Source: Terriglobia bacterium (GTDB taxonomy: Bacteria > Acidobacteriota > Terriglobia > Terriglobales > Acidobacteriaceae). From it: a DNA stretch of 64,000 nucleotides. Shown here one piece after another: positions 34,190-43,311 of the stretch (position 1 is its first letter; every line of letters begins with the position of its first letter). Both the position numbers and the translations under genes were made by a program. The stretch lies in NCBI GenBank assembly GCA_020073495.1, contig JAIQFD010000005.1:1-64000 (forward strand), read 5' to 3'. The notes under the pieces are model-generated. The model saw only the letters and a program-made list of their open reading frames with translations. It had not been told where the DNA came from and searched no databases.

Positions 34190-35497
34190 TTAGCCGTTGC
34201 GGTGGACGAAGTGGCCACTGACGATGGTGGCCACGACCTTGCCCACGAGCTGCCAGCCGTCGAAGGGCGTGTTCCGCGATTTGGACAGCGACTTCGAGGC
34301 TTCAAAGGTCCAGCGCTTGGCGGGATCGAAGATGGTGACGTCGGCGTAGGAGCCTTTCACCAGCGATCCGCGCCCGCGAAGGTTGTAGATGCGCGCCGGA
34401 TTCGTCGCCAGCAGCTGCACGATGCGCGCCAGCGCCATCCTGCGCTCGCGGTGCAGCTTGGTGATGGCCAGCGCCAGCGCGGTCTCCAAGCCGGTGATGC
34501 CGAAGGGCGCGCGGTCGAACTCCACGTTCTTCTCGTGCGCGGCGTGGGGCGCGTGATCGCTCGCGATGGCATCGATGGAGCCATCGTCAAGCGCGGCCAG
34601 CACGGCCTCGCGGTCGGCGGCCGAGCGCAGCGGCGGGTTCATCTTGCAGTTCGTGTTGTAATCTCCGACGTGTTCGTCCACCAGGGTGAAATGGTGCGGG
34701 GTGACCTCGCAGGTGACGCGGGCGCGGCCTTTCTTGCCGCGCCGGATGGCTTTCAAGGCCGCCGCGGTCGAGATGTGGGCCACGTGCAGGTGTCCGTTCG
34801 TGTTCTTCGCGAAGTTGACGTCACGATCGACGATGTTGGCCTCGGCGTCGGCGCTCATGCCGCGCAGCCCGAGGCGGAACGCGGTCGGCCCGTCGTGCAT
34901 CGAGCAATGAAAGGTGAAGCGCGTGTCTTCGGCGTGCTGCACGACGGGCATGCCCAGCGCGCCCGCCAGGCGCAGGGCGTCGCGCATGTTGGTATCGTCC
35001 AGGATGGGTTTCCCATCGTCGGTGACGGCAACAGCGCCGGCCTTCTGGAGCGCGGCGTAATCGCTCAGCAGTTTGCCCTCGCTGCCCAGCGTCGCCGCGG
35101 CGACCGGGAAGACGTTCACCACGGCGCCGCGCGCGGGATCGAGTATCCACGAGGTGATCCTGGCGGAATCGTTCACCGGCGCGGTGTTGGGCATGCAGCA
35201 GACGGAGGTGAACCCGCCGGCGGCAGCGGCGCGCGTGCCGGTGGCGATGGTCTCCTTGTGCGACTGGCCGGGCTCGCGCAGGTGGACGTGCAGATCGATG
35301 AAGCCGGGCGCGACGATGAGTCCGCGCGCGTCGAAGGTCTCCTCCGCCGAGCCGCGGGTCTTGCCCTTGGGGGCAAGTTCGGCAACGAAGGCGTCGCGCA
35401 ACAGAACGTCCATCTCGGCGTCGATGTTCTGCGCCGGGTCGATGACGCGCCCGCCCTTCAGAAGGATCGAGCCGTTCTTACGCACCGCGGTCATCAT
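34190..35497 (-). CDS. pyrC: Dihydroorotase
   Basis: It closes carbamoyl-aspartate to dihydroorotate in pyrimidine synthesis. The metal-binding FIDLHVHLREPGQ, the middle His residues and the ASDHAPH motif near residue 310 are as in the larger (type I) dihydroorotases. Length 435 is normal. It is the last gene of pyrR-pyrB-pyrC and overlaps pyrB by four bases, so translation is coupled. Confidence 0.97.
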   Translation of the reverse strand: MMTAVRKNGSILLKGGRVIDPAQNIDAEMDVLLRDAFVAELAPKGKTRGSAEETFDARGLIVAPGFIDLHVHLREPGQSHKETIATGTRAAAAGGFTSVCCMPNTAPVNDSARITSWILDPARGAVVNVFPVAAATLGSEGKLLSDYAALQKAGAVAVTDDGKPILDDTNMRDALRLAGALGMPVVQHAEDTRFTFHCSMHDGPTAFRLGLRGMSADAEANIVDRDVNFAKNTNGHLHVAHISTAAALKAIRRGKKGRARVTCEVTPHHFTLVDEHVGDYNTNCKMNPPLRSAADREAVLAALDDGSIDAIASDHAPHAAHEKNVEFDRAPFGITGLETALALAITKLHRERRMALARIVQLLATNPARIYNLRGRGSLVKGSYADVTIFDPAKRWTFEASKSLSKSRNTPFDGWQLVGKVVATIVSGHFVHRNG

Positions 35498-36402
35498 GCC
35501 ACCCCCGCGGTGGTGGCCAGGATGGCCATGCGGACCGGGACGCCGTTGGCGACCTGCTCGCGGATGACCGACTGCGGCCCGTCCGCGACCTCGTCGGTCA
35601 GCTCCAGGCCGCGGACGAGGGGGCCGGGATGCATGACGATGGCGTCGCGCTTGGCGATCTTGAGGCGCTCGCTGGTGAGCTGGTAGGCGGCGGCGTAGTC
35701 CTCGAGGTTCATGTGGCGGTGCACCAGGCGCTCTTTCTGGATGCGCAGCATCATGACCACGTCGGCGCCGCGGATGGCCTCGTCCAAGTGGCGGGTGATG
35801 TGCACGCCCCTGGCCAGCGTGGTGGCGATCTCGGGCAGCAACTCGGGGGGGCCGCAGAGCGTGACCTGCGCTCCAAGCTTGGTCAGCAGGAAGACGTTGG
35901 AGCGGGCCACGCGCGAGTGGTAGATATCGCCCACGATGGCGACCTTCAGCCCGCGCAGGGTCTTCTTGTGGCGCAGGATGGTGAAGGCGTCGAGGAGAGC
36001 CTGGGAAGGGTGCTCGTGCATGCCGTCACCGGCGTTGACCACGGGGATGTCGAGAAAACGCGCGAGGGTGCTGGGCGCACCCGCAGACGAATGCCGCAAG
36101 ATGATCAGGCTGGCACCGAGAGCCTGAAGGGTGTAGCCGGTATCCACCAGCGATTCGCCCTTTTCGATGCTGGAAGAGGCGGAGCTGATAAGGGCCGTCT
36201 GCGCGCCCAGAGCCTTGGCAGCATATTCAAATGAGGTACGCGTGCGGGTGGACGATTCATAAAAGAGCAGCGCGATCCGCTTGTTGCGCAGCAGGGGACG
36301 TGGACGTCCCGCCTGCATGCGCCTGGCCAGCCGGAGGAGGGACGTGATCTCGTCCGGCTGCAGGTGTTCGATGCCCAATAGGGATTGCGGGCGTTTCGCC
36401 AT
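35494..36402 (-). CDS. pyrB: Aspartate carbamoyltransferase catalytic chain
   Basis: It joins carbamoyl phosphate and aspartate. The carbamoyl-phosphate site YESSTRTRTSFE, the HPSQALLD block and the late MHPGPLVRGLE are typical. At 302 residues it is full length. Together with pyrC, with which it overlaps, it may form a non-covalent complex as in other bacteria. No pyrI regulatory chain is present. Confidence 0.97.
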   Translation of the reverse strand: MAKRPQSLLGIEHLQPDEITSLLRLARRMQAGRPRPLLRNKRIALLFYESSTRTRTSFEYAAKALGAQTALISSASSSIEKGESLVDTGYTLQALGASLIILRHSSAGAPSTLARFLDIPVVNAGDGMHEHPSQALLDAFTILRHKKTLRGLKVAIVGDIYHSRVARSNVFLLTKLGAQVTLCGPPELLPEIATTLARGVHITRHLDEAIRGADVVMMLRIQKERLVHRHMNLEDYAAAYQLTSERLKIAKRDAIVMHPGPLVRGLELTDEVADGPQSVIREQVANGVPVRMAILATTAGVA

Positions 36403-36405
36403 CGG

Positions 36406-36978
36406 CTAGACGTTCCTCTCGACCAGCATGACCTGTTCCGTCTGATCGGTCTCTTTGAGCCTGACTTCGATGCTCTGGTCGCGCGTGGTCTGGAAGCTGC
36501 GGCCGACGAAAGAGGCTTCGATGGGCAGCTCGCGGTGACCGCGATCCACCAGGACGCAGAGCTGCACGCGGCGCGGGCGGCCGTGATCCATGAGCGCATC
36601 GAGAGCGGCGCGGGTCGTGCGCCCCGTGTAAAGGACGTCGTCCACCAGAATCACCTTCTTGTCGACGATGGGGCACCCGATGGCGCTCTTCTGCACCACC
36701 GGCTTGGGCCCCACGGTGGAAAGATCGTCGCGGTAGAGGGCGATGTCGAGGGTGCCGATGGAGACGGCCTTCTTCTCGATTTTGGCGATCAGGGCGGCGA
36801 GGCGCTGCGCCAGGGGAACACCACGGCGGCGGATCCCGATGAGCGCCACGTCCTCCACGCCGTTGCTCTTCTCGATGATCTCGTGGGCGAGGCGGACGAG
36901 GGTGCGCTCGATCTCGGAAGCCGACATCAACTGCTTTTCGCGCGGATTCGCCGTGCGGCTCATGGGCTGCGAACTCAT
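36406..36978 (-). CDS. pyrR: PyrR, pyrimidine operon regulator / uracil phosphoribosyltransferase
   Basis: The phosphoribosyltransferase fold has the PRPP loop VILVDDVLYTGRTTRAA and the N-terminal block LIGIRRRGVPLAQRL. In Gram-positive bacteria PyrR binds the operon leader RNA; here the 58 bases between it and the upstream gene hold no visible anti-terminator, so it may act only as an enzyme or control at another site. It starts with AGG six bases before the ATG and is four bases from pyrB. Confidence 0.94.
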   Translation of the reverse strand: MSSQPMSRTANPREKQLMSASEIERTLVRLAHEIIEKSNGVEDVALIGIRRRGVPLAQRLAALIAKIEKKAVSIGTLDIALYRDDLSTVGPKPVVQKSAIGCPIVDKKVILVDDVLYTGRTTRAALDALMDHGRPRRVQLCVLVDRGHRELPIEASFVGRSFQTTRDQSIEVRLKETDQTEQVMLVERNV

Positions 36979-37035
36979 GGAAAACCTGCTTCAGGAACTC
37001 GGCATGATACTTGGCGGCCCGTGCAGCGGCAAGGA

Positions 37036-37710
37036 CTAGCGGGGTTCCTTGCTGAATACGGCCCCAGCCACGGCTCCTCCGAGGAGGCCGCAAGCTACAG
37101 AAAAGACGAGGAAAAGGACCACCGTGAGGGTGACAAAAAGGGCGAATCCGGCGGGCGAACTGATGAACTCGATGACCTGCGCCGACTGCGGGGTGGGGTA
37201 GCGGGTGGCGGCTTCCTGCATGGACTTGAGTACGAACTCACGGAGCTGCGGGCCTTGTCTCAAGCCCACGATGGCGATGACAAACAGCGCCGCCCAGGTG
37301 ACGAAGCTTGCCAGCCCGGTGGCAGCCCCAAGACGGGCGCCTTGCGCCCAGTTCAGGCGCACCGCCGGCCGGCGCGAGTAGATGCGTACGACCACGAAGG
37401 TCGCGATGAATGTCCAGAGCAGGGCACCGATGCCGCCCAGCGGCGCGACAATGGCGGCGAATCCGGCGAGGGTGCCGGCCACGACGATGCTGGCGCGAGC
37501 CGCCCGCCAATCGATCCCCGCTGGGAGCGAAGCAGCGTATGACACGGGCTGAGCCGGGGGTTGGATCTCGTCCGGAGTTCCCGGAGGCATGGGGGCGGTG
37601 GCGGAGTGGGATACCGGGACGCTGACGCGTATCTGCGGAGCGCCGCACTGGGAGCAGAAAAGCGCGCCTTCGGTGACCTGCGCGCCGCAACGATGACAGG
37701 GATGTTCCAC
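37036..37710 (-). CDS. Zinc-ribbon membrane protein, unknown (224 aa)
   Basis: A zinc-ribbon is at the N-terminus (HPCHRCGAQVTEGALFCSQC; two CxxC pairs). A Pro-rich linker of about 45 residues leads to four membrane helices near residues 75-95, 96-111, 125-148 and 188-216. Many Acidobacteriota have such proteins with a cytoplasmic zinc-ribbon and a membrane part; the role is not known. It lies upstream of pyrR on the same strand. Confidence 0.75.
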   Translation of the reverse strand: MEHPCHRCGAQVTEGALFCSQCGAPQIRVSVPVSHSATAPMPPGTPDEIQPPAQPVSYAASLPAGIDWRAARASIVVAGTLAGFAAIVAPLGGIGALLWTFIATFVVVRIYSRRPAVRLNWAQGARLGAATGLASFVTWAALFVIAIVGLRQGPQLREFVLKSMQEAATRYPTPQSAQVIEFISSPAGFALFVTLTVVLFLVFSVACGLLGGAVAGAVFSKEPR

Positions 37711-37753
37711 CGCGATTCAAGGTACAGCAGGGATCAGGAAGCGCGCAACCGCG

Positions 37754-38338
37754 CTACATCGTCTGCTGGTTCTTGCCACGGGTCTGAAGGTAAATGAGAC
37801 CAAACTGTGTGCCCTTGCCCTTGGGCCTGACGGAAACCATGTGCTGGGCAGACTCGTCGCCCGCGCCAAGTTCAGTCTTGTCCTGGTCGCTGCTGGATGA
37901 CGAGCAACCGATCTTTTTTCCGTCCTTGCCGACGTGGAGGTCGATATTCCCCCTGCACTCGGTCACCGCACCATACTTCGTTAGCGCCTTGCGGTAGAAC
38001 TCGATGAGCTTTTCGGGGGCGTCATCGGACTCGTACTTGGCGGCGACCACTTTCAGGCCGAAGCCCGCGAACCCCATGCTGATGTTCGCACTCTGGCTGT
38101 CATGCTCGGCGTCCGGCGGGGCGGGGCGCGCGCCAGGATAGACGGGCAACCCCGTGTCATGCACTTTCACGTGCTCGTCGGTCTCAACGTGGAGCGAGCC
38201 GAGAGGCGATTGGATGTCTACCTTCTTGCCGGTCTTTTCGTCGCTGTTCGTATTCCGAATGTTGCAGCCGGGGAGGAACAACGAGGCAAACAGCACCGGA
38301 ATGGCGAAGAGGAGCGAACGCTTAGTAACGGTTTTCAT
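37754..38338 (-). CDS. Lipoprotein, unknown (194 aa)
   Basis: The ATG has GGAGGGT six bases before it. A lipoprotein signal is plain: a basic start, a hydrophobic run and lipobox LPGC at 25-28. The mature part has VYPGARPAPPDAEHDS and the motif VVAAKYESDDAPEKLIEFYRKAL, a pattern often seen in secreted Acidobacteriota proteins with a conserved short domain. Its start lies inside the 3' end of the GH3 gene (17 bases overlap), so both are probably translated from one message. Confidence 0.75.
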   Translation of the reverse strand: MKTVTKRSLLFAIPVLFASLFLPGCNIRNTNSDEKTGKKVDIQSPLGSLHVETDEHVKVHDTGLPVYPGARPAPPDAEHDSQSANISMGFAGFGLKVVAAKYESDDAPEKLIEFYRKALTKYGAVTECRGNIDLHVGKDGKKIGCSSSSSDQDKTELGAGDESAQHMVSVRPKGKGTQFGLIYLQTRGKNQQTM

Positions 38339-40217
38339 GATGACGCAACCCTCCATTCAGGCCGACGAGCGCGGGGCGGTCGAGGCCGGCGCCACGCGCG
38401 GCGATACTGGGGATGGTGACGGGAAGACGGCCGTGGATAGGGATCTCGCCGAAAAGCGCCTTGACCGCCGCGGCCTCCGAAACCGTCGAACTGGAGAAGG
38501 TGCAGAGGTAGTTCTCGACCCCGGTGAGATGCGAAGCCACGTAGGGGCTGCCGAGGGAGACCACGACGGTCTTCTGCGCGGCGCGGTCGAGCAACTGCTG
38601 AAGCAGCGCCGCGGTGGCGTCGCTCATGGAGACCGAGTTGGTCAGTTTACCCTGCACCCTGATCATCTTTCCCGCCGTCGGAAAGGAAACGACGCCGACA
38701 ATCACCGTCCGTGCCTGCTGGGCCCATTCGAGGATGGAGGAAGTCATGCCGGCCGCAGTGCCCGGATCCACATAAACCACGCGGGCGTCGGGCGCGCGGG
38801 CCTTCAATTCCGGCTCGAAGCGGCTGTCACTCTGATTGCGCGTGTCGTCGGAAATGACCACGGCAAGTACACGGCTCCCCGCCTCCTCCCCTTGTTGGTA
38901 CGCGGAGACGGCCTGCCGGGTTCCGCTTTTCTTGAGGGGGAGGATCTGGCCGTTGTCGCGGACCAGAGTGACCGCCTCGTCGGCCACCTGCTGCCCGAAG
39001 ACAACGTTCTCGTGGCGGGCGACTGCGGTCGCCAGGACGTTGAGGTCGACCAGGCGGTCCTGGTACAAGCCGACCGAGGCTTTTGCGCGCAGGATCTTGA
39101 GGACCGAGGCGTCGATCTGCGATTCGGAGATTTCGCCGCTGCGAACGGCAGCGAGCACGGCGTGGTAGCCGGCATCGAGATCGGCGGGGAGCAGCACCAT
39201 GTCGTTGCCGGCCTTCAGGGCCTCGACCGCGGCGTGGCCGGACCGCGGGCCGGGGAAGGAACGCGTGATGGCGCCCATGTCCATGGCATCGGTGACGACA
39301 AGTCCCTGGAAGCCAAGCTGTTCCTTGAGCAGGCCAGTCACGATCGGCCGGGACAGGGTGGCCACGCGATTGGGCTCGGGATCGAGTGCGGGCACGGTGA
39401 CATGGGCGGTCATGACGGAGTCCACGCCCGCCTCGATCGCGGTGCGGAAGGGCGGGAGTTCGATGCGGTCGAGATGCTCGCGGTCGGCGTCGACCTGGGA
39501 GACGCCGAGATGAGTGTCGGTGTTCACGTCGCCGTGCCCGGGAAAATGCTTGGCCGTGCTCAGGATTCCGAACTCGCGCGAGGCGTCGATGTAAGCGGCG
39601 ACGAAATCACTGACCTGTCCTGGGTCCTCGCCAAAGGCGCGGGTATTGATGATGGGATTCGCGGGCACGGAGTTCACGTCGGCGACGGGGAACAAGTTCC
39701 AATGCACCCCGATGGCGCGCGCCTCCTGGGCGATGATGCGGGCCAGACCGCGCACGTACGCCGGCTTGCCGGTGGCGGCAAAGGCCATAGCGTGCGGAAA
39801 GACGGTGGTGCCGTAGAAGCGCATGGAAAGGCCGCGCTCGAAATCGGCGGCGACGATCAGCGGCAGCTCGGAGTCGGCCTGGAGTTGGTTGGTGAACATC
39901 GCCGCTTCGTACGGCTGGCTCTTGTAAACGACCGGGCCGTCGGAGGGGATGGTCAGCAACACGCCGCCCAGGTGGTAGCGGCGGATCTGGTCGCGGAAGC
40001 GGATGTAGTCCGGATTGGTCACGTTGAAGAACTGGGTGAGCACCCGGATCATGAACAACTGGCCGACCTTCTCTTCGAGGGAGAGCTTTTTCAGGGTCTT
40101 CTCGGCCCATCTGTTGCCGTCCTGGGTGAGCTGCACCGGGCCGGGCTTCTGGGACTTGTCTTCGGCGGCACAGAAAGAAACCAGGAGCAGCAGGACCGCC
40201 GTGAGCCGGAAAAGCAT
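38322..40217 (-). CDS. Exported GH3 beta-N-acetylhexosaminidase-like glycosidase (631 aa)
   Basis: A signal peptide covers residues 1-18. The GH3 catalytic barrel has the N-acetylglucosaminidase loop AKHFPGHGDVNTDTH and the nucleophile Asp in VVTDAMDMGAI. A second (alpha/beta) domain of about 200 residues follows. NagZ enzymes that recycle peptidoglycan are shorter and cytoplasmic; this longer, exported form is common in Bacteroidota and Acidobacteriota and should act on murein or chitin fragments in the periplasm. The lipoprotein gene overlaps its end. Confidence 0.9.
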   Translation of the reverse strand: MLFRLTAVLLLLVSFCAAEDKSQKPGPVQLTQDGNRWAEKTLKKLSLEEKVGQLFMIRVLTQFFNVTNPDYIRFRDQIRRYHLGGVLLTIPSDGPVVYKSQPYEAAMFTNQLQADSELPLIVAADFERGLSMRFYGTTVFPHAMAFAATGKPAYVRGLARIIAQEARAIGVHWNLFPVADVNSVPANPIINTRAFGEDPGQVSDFVAAYIDASREFGILSTAKHFPGHGDVNTDTHLGVSQVDADREHLDRIELPPFRTAIEAGVDSVMTAHVTVPALDPEPNRVATLSRPIVTGLLKEQLGFQGLVVTDAMDMGAITRSFPGPRSGHAAVEALKAGNDMVLLPADLDAGYHAVLAAVRSGEISESQIDASVLKILRAKASVGLYQDRLVDLNVLATAVARHENVVFGQQVADEAVTLVRDNGQILPLKKSGTRQAVSAYQQGEEAGSRVLAVVISDDTRNQSDSRFEPELKARAPDARVVYVDPGTAAGMTSSILEWAQQARTVIVGVVSFPTAGKMIRVQGKLTNSVSMSDATAALLQQLLDRAAQKTVVVSLGSPYVASHLTGVENYLCTFSSSTVSEAAAVKALFGEIPIHGRLPVTIPSIAARGAGLDRPALVGLNGGLRHHENRY

Positions 40218-40260
40218 GCGGCGAACATAGCAGAAGGAGTCGCGAGTTGGAAAGGCGAGG

Positions 40261-41190
40261 TCAGAGCTCCGACTGGACTAAAGCAATGGCCTGTGATTGC
40301 GCCGCGGGATCGTCGCCAAAGTTCTTGAGCCAGCGGACGCCGGGCTCACGGCGAAACCAGGTCATCTGGCGCTTGGCGTAGTTGCGGTGCGCCTGCTGTG
40401 CGGCCCAGACTGCGAGTTTGCGGTCGATCTCACCGCGCAGGTGCTGGACGGCCTGCTTGTAGCCCAGCGATTGCAGCGGGCGGGCGGTGTCACCGTACTT
40501 GTCGAGTATCGCCCGGGTCTCCTCGAGCAATCCTTCCTCGAACATGGTTGCCGCGCGCTGGTTGATGCGGGTGTAGAGCGCGTTGCGGTCGGGATCAAGG
40601 CCGAGTCGCAGGACGCGAAAGCCGGTGAGCGGGTCGCGGCCGCGCTTCCAGAGTTCCGACATGCGGGTGCGGGCGAGCAGGCAGACCTCGATGGCGCGGA
40701 TGAGCTTGGGGTCGTCGTTCCCGTGGATGTTCTCCGCGGCGGCCGGATCGAGGCGGCGCAGGATATTGTGCAGGTGGCTGGAACCGCGCTCGGAGGCACT
40801 GGTGCGCAAGCGCTCGCGGAGATCTTCGGAGCGCGGCGGGCCGGAGAAGAGACCTTCGAGCAGCGCCCGGAGATAGAGGCCGGTTCCGCCAACGACGATG
40901 GGCAAACAGCCGCGTTTCCGGATGTCGCTCAGGACCTCGCGGGCGGCGCGGGAGTAGTCGCCGGCGGTGAAAACGTCGGTGGGGCCGAGGATATCGAGCA
41001 AGTGATGCGGCGCACGCGCGCGCGCTTCACGCGAGGGTTTCGCGGTGCCGATCTCGAATTCGCGGTAAAGGGCGACGGAATCGCAATTGACGATCTCGCC
41101 GCCGAATCGCCCGGCGAGGGCAAGGGAGAGGGCGGTCTTGCCGCTGGCGGTCGGGCCCACGACAGCCACCAGCAGGGGATCCCGGGACAT
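40261..41190 (-). CDS. miaA: tRNA dimethylallyltransferase
   Basis: It adds an isopentenyl group to A37 of tRNAs. The P-loop AVVGPTASGKTALS, the DSVALYREFEIGTAKPS block and the middle GGTGLYLRALLEG are characteristic. The length of 309 is normal. Its start overlaps the stop of the preceding 50-residue frame (TGATG). The frame extends upstream without further MiaA-like sequence. Confidence 0.95.
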   Translation of the reverse strand: MSRDPLLVAVVGPTASGKTALSLALAGRFGGEIVNCDSVALYREFEIGTAKPSREARARAPHHLLDILGPTDVFTAGDYSRAAREVLSDIRKRGCLPIVVGGTGLYLRALLEGLFSGPPRSEDLRERLRTSASERGSSHLHNILRRLDPAAAENIHGNDDPKLIRAIEVCLLARTRMSELWKRGRDPLTGFRVLRLGLDPDRNALYTRINQRAATMFEEGLLEETRAILDKYGDTARPLQSLGYKQAVQHLRGEIDRKLAVWAAQQAHRNYAKRQMTWFRREPGVRWLKNFGDDPAAQSQAIALVQSEL

Positions 41191-41342
41191 CAGCGGGGGC
41201 TCCAATGCAGGAACCGGCCGTAGCGGACTACGACCAGGACGAGAATGAGGAGCGCGATGAGAAGCGCCCCGAGGATCTGTTGGCGTGGCGCGCGCACGGC
41301 CATCATTGTATCGGCAAGGCCGGTGATAAACTCGCGATCCAT
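41190..41342 (-). CDS. 50-residue single-span membrane protein upstream of miaA
   Basis: The product begins MDREFITGLADTMMAVRAPR and has one strong helix, ILGALLIALLILVLVVVRYG, then a short tail. The stop codon overlaps the miaA start. Its start codon lies in CCATGG, where the other strand's ATG begins the winged-helix regulator, so the two start codons overlap. There is no clear ribosome site on either strand. It could be a true small membrane protein coupled to miaA. Confidence 0.5.
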   Translation of the reverse strand: MDREFITGLADTMMAVRAPRQQILGALLIALLILVLVVVRYGRFLHWSPR

Positions 41343-42183
41343 GGCGGAACCGAGCCGAAAACCGATCCGCTTCGGCTTGTACGAAGTGGATGTCGCCAGC
41401 GGAGAGCTGCGCAAGAGCGGGGTTAAGGTCCGCTTGCAGGAACAGCCGTTTCAGGTGCTGGTGGCCCTGCTGGAGCGTCCGGGCGAGGTGGTGACGCGGG
41501 AAGACCTGCGGCAGCGCCTCTGGCCGGCGGACACTTTCGTGGATTTCGATCACAGCCTGAACACCGCCATCAACAAGCTGCGCGACGCGCTGGGAGACAC
41601 AGCCAGCAACGCGCGGTTCATCGAGACCCTGGCGCGTCGTGGATACCGCTTCATTGCGCCCGTGCAGAGCGGGATCGGGGAAGCAGCGGCGAGTGCGCCG
41701 GTCGCCGAAACTCCTGCGAGTGCCGAGCTCCCGGCGGACGAGCTGCCGCGGCCGCATCGCGGGATGGTGCGCACACTGTTCCTGCTGATCCAGGTCATGT
41801 ACCTGGTGTTCTACATTGTGGCGCTGGCCCGGCTCGAGCGCGTTTATGAGATCGCGGCACTGGAGATGGGAAACGGAACGGTCGTGGTGGTGGTGGCGGT
41901 GATCTCGGCGGTAATCGCCATCCCCATGCGGCTCTACCTGTGGACCGCGGTGGCATTCGACTACCGGCTGCTGGGAGAGAAGTTCCGCCGGTTGTTTCCG
42001 GTGGTCTTCGTCGTGGACGAGATCTGGGCGCTTTCGCCCTTGCTCATCGGGCACAAGATCGGGCTGGGGCTGGCGCTGGCCGCCTGCGCCGCCTTGCTCT
42101 ACCTCCCGTTTTCGCAACGGACGCTGATGAGGATGGGATATCCAGTCGCCCGTCGCCAGCCGGCAGTCGTCAGCCAGGTTTAG
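41341..42183 (+). CDS. CadC/ToxR-like winged-helix regulator with membrane domain (280 aa)
   Basis: Residues 8-100 form an OmpR-type winged helix: FGLYEVDVASGELRKSGVKV, LQEQPFQVLVALLERPGEVV, TREDLRQRLWP and the wing RRGYRFIAPV. An acidic linker leads to four membrane helices at about 140-160, 178-198, 220-240 and 245-262. Such membrane-anchored regulators are abundant in Acidobacteriota. Unlike CadC, there is no large periplasmic sensing domain. The stop overlaps the convergent TonB-like gene by four bases. Confidence 0.85.
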   Translation: MAEPSRKPIRFGLYEVDVASGELRKSGVKVRLQEQPFQVLVALLERPGEVVTREDLRQRLWPADTFVDFDHSLNTAINKLRDALGDTASNARFIETLARRGYRFIAPVQSGIGEAAASAPVAETPASAELPADELPRPHRGMVRTLFLLIQVMYLVFYIVALARLERVYEIAALEMGNGTVVVVVAVISAVIAIPMRLYLWTAVAFDYRLLGEKFRRLFPVVFVVDEIWALSPLLIGHKIGLGLALAACAALLYLPFSQRTLMRMGYPVARRQPAVVSQV

Positions 42184-43202
42184 CGCAGTTCGCCGCGCTC
42201 CGGGTTGTAGTAGAAGCGGCAGCGGATGGCCAGGTACTGGCCGGGGAATTCCGATGGAAGAGGCGGGAACGGATTGGACCCGGTGATGCCGCCCCAGGCG
42301 GCACGGTCGAGGGAAACATCTCCCGAAGGCCCGTAAAGCTTCATGCCGGCGACGCTGCCGTCCTTCAGGATCGCGAAATCGATGGCGACCTTGCCATGTT
42401 TCCGCAAGGGCGGATAGGCGCCTTCCGGGATCAGATTGTTCCAGTTTGTTTGAATGATGTGTTGGATACGCTTCAGATAGGGTGCGAAGTCGACCCCCAT
42501 CGTGTCACTGAGGATGTCAACACCCCCGCCGAGGCTCGCGCCGCTCTTGCCTAAGCCAAGGCCGTAGTCGCCGGCATCGCCCGCGGCGCCACCGCCTGAG
42601 GAGCGGGCGGCCGCCGCAGCACGAGCCGCCTGATCGATGGCCGAACCAGCCGAGCCTGAACCAGTGGAGAAATTCGGGGTGGTCGGCCGGGGACGTCCGA
42701 TCGGCGGCGCCTCCAGATGGGCAAGTTGGTTCGCCGGAGAGCTCTGCTGTGGCTGCTGTTGCGGAGGTTGTCCCTGCATCGGTGGGGCGGCGGGAGCGTC
42801 TGATCCTGGAGCTCCAGGCCGGCGGCTATCCCTGAGCTCGTCGAGCGTTTTGCGGTCGATGGTGGGCCGCCGCGACATGGCGACGCGGTCCTTGTCGGAG
42901 ATGACGTTGGTCTGGGGCGGCTTGGCGGGCTTCTGGGTGTCGTGGGGCAGGTCGAGGAAGGTGAGCTGGCGGTCGCGCATCATGTCTGCAGCCGTGGCCA
43001 GCAGGATGGGATGCAGCTTCGGCAACCACTTGGGGGAGAGCAGCAGGACGATGAAAACCACCAAATGGAAGATGACGGAGAGGAAGGCCGCTTCGCGCAG
43101 GCGGGAGCGCGAGCGTTCGTCGTCGAACTCGACCACGAACACCGGCACCACGTGGAGCTCGGGCGCGCTCTGTTCTGCGCGCGGTACTTCGCTGGTTGCC
43201 AT
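42180..43202 (-). CDS. TonB-like protein (340 aa)
   Basis: One membrane helix is near residues 40-58 with a cytoplasmic N-terminus. A long Pro/Gln/Ser-rich and then Gly-rich segment spans about 110-230. The C-terminus has the TonB-type pattern: YLKRIQHIIQTNWNNLIPEG, then VAIDFAILKDGSVAGMKLYG and SNPFPPLPSEFPGQYLAIRC. Such proteins link the inner-membrane proton motive force to outer-membrane receptors; no exbB/exbD is adjacent, so the energy source is not shown. Confidence 0.8.
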   Translation of the reverse strand: MATSEVPRAEQSAPELHVVPVFVVEFDDERSRSRLREAAFLSVIFHLVVFIVLLLSPKWLPKLHPILLATAADMMRDRQLTFLDLPHDTQKPAKPPQTNVISDKDRVAMSRRPTIDRKTLDELRDSRRPGAPGSDAPAAPPMQGQPPQQQPQQSSPANQLAHLEAPPIGRPRPTTPNFSTGSGSAGSAIDQAARAAAAARSSGGGAAGDAGDYGLGLGKSGASLGGGVDILSDTMGVDFAPYLKRIQHIIQTNWNNLIPEGAYPPLRKHGKVAIDFAILKDGSVAGMKLYGPSGDVSLDRAAWGGITGSNPFPPLPSEFPGQYLAIRCRFYYNPERGELR

Positions 43203-43311
43203 CCGTACTCGTTCCGCCCGCGCCGGGAAACACTTCTGCCCGGGCAGATGCGGTAAGCGGAATTCTGGTTACTATTTTCTCACTAAACGCAGAATCGCGC
43301 CGGAAGTTGCG

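Noticed and set aside
38154-40328. A 724-codon open frame opposite the GH3 gene
   Set aside because: High-GC antisense shadow; the GH3 protein on the other strand has clear motifs and a signal peptide.
42826-43233. Alternative minus-strand frame in the TonB-like gene
   Set aside because: It is a +1 shadow rich in Arg and Pro; the TonB-like frame has a membrane helix and a C-terminal domain.
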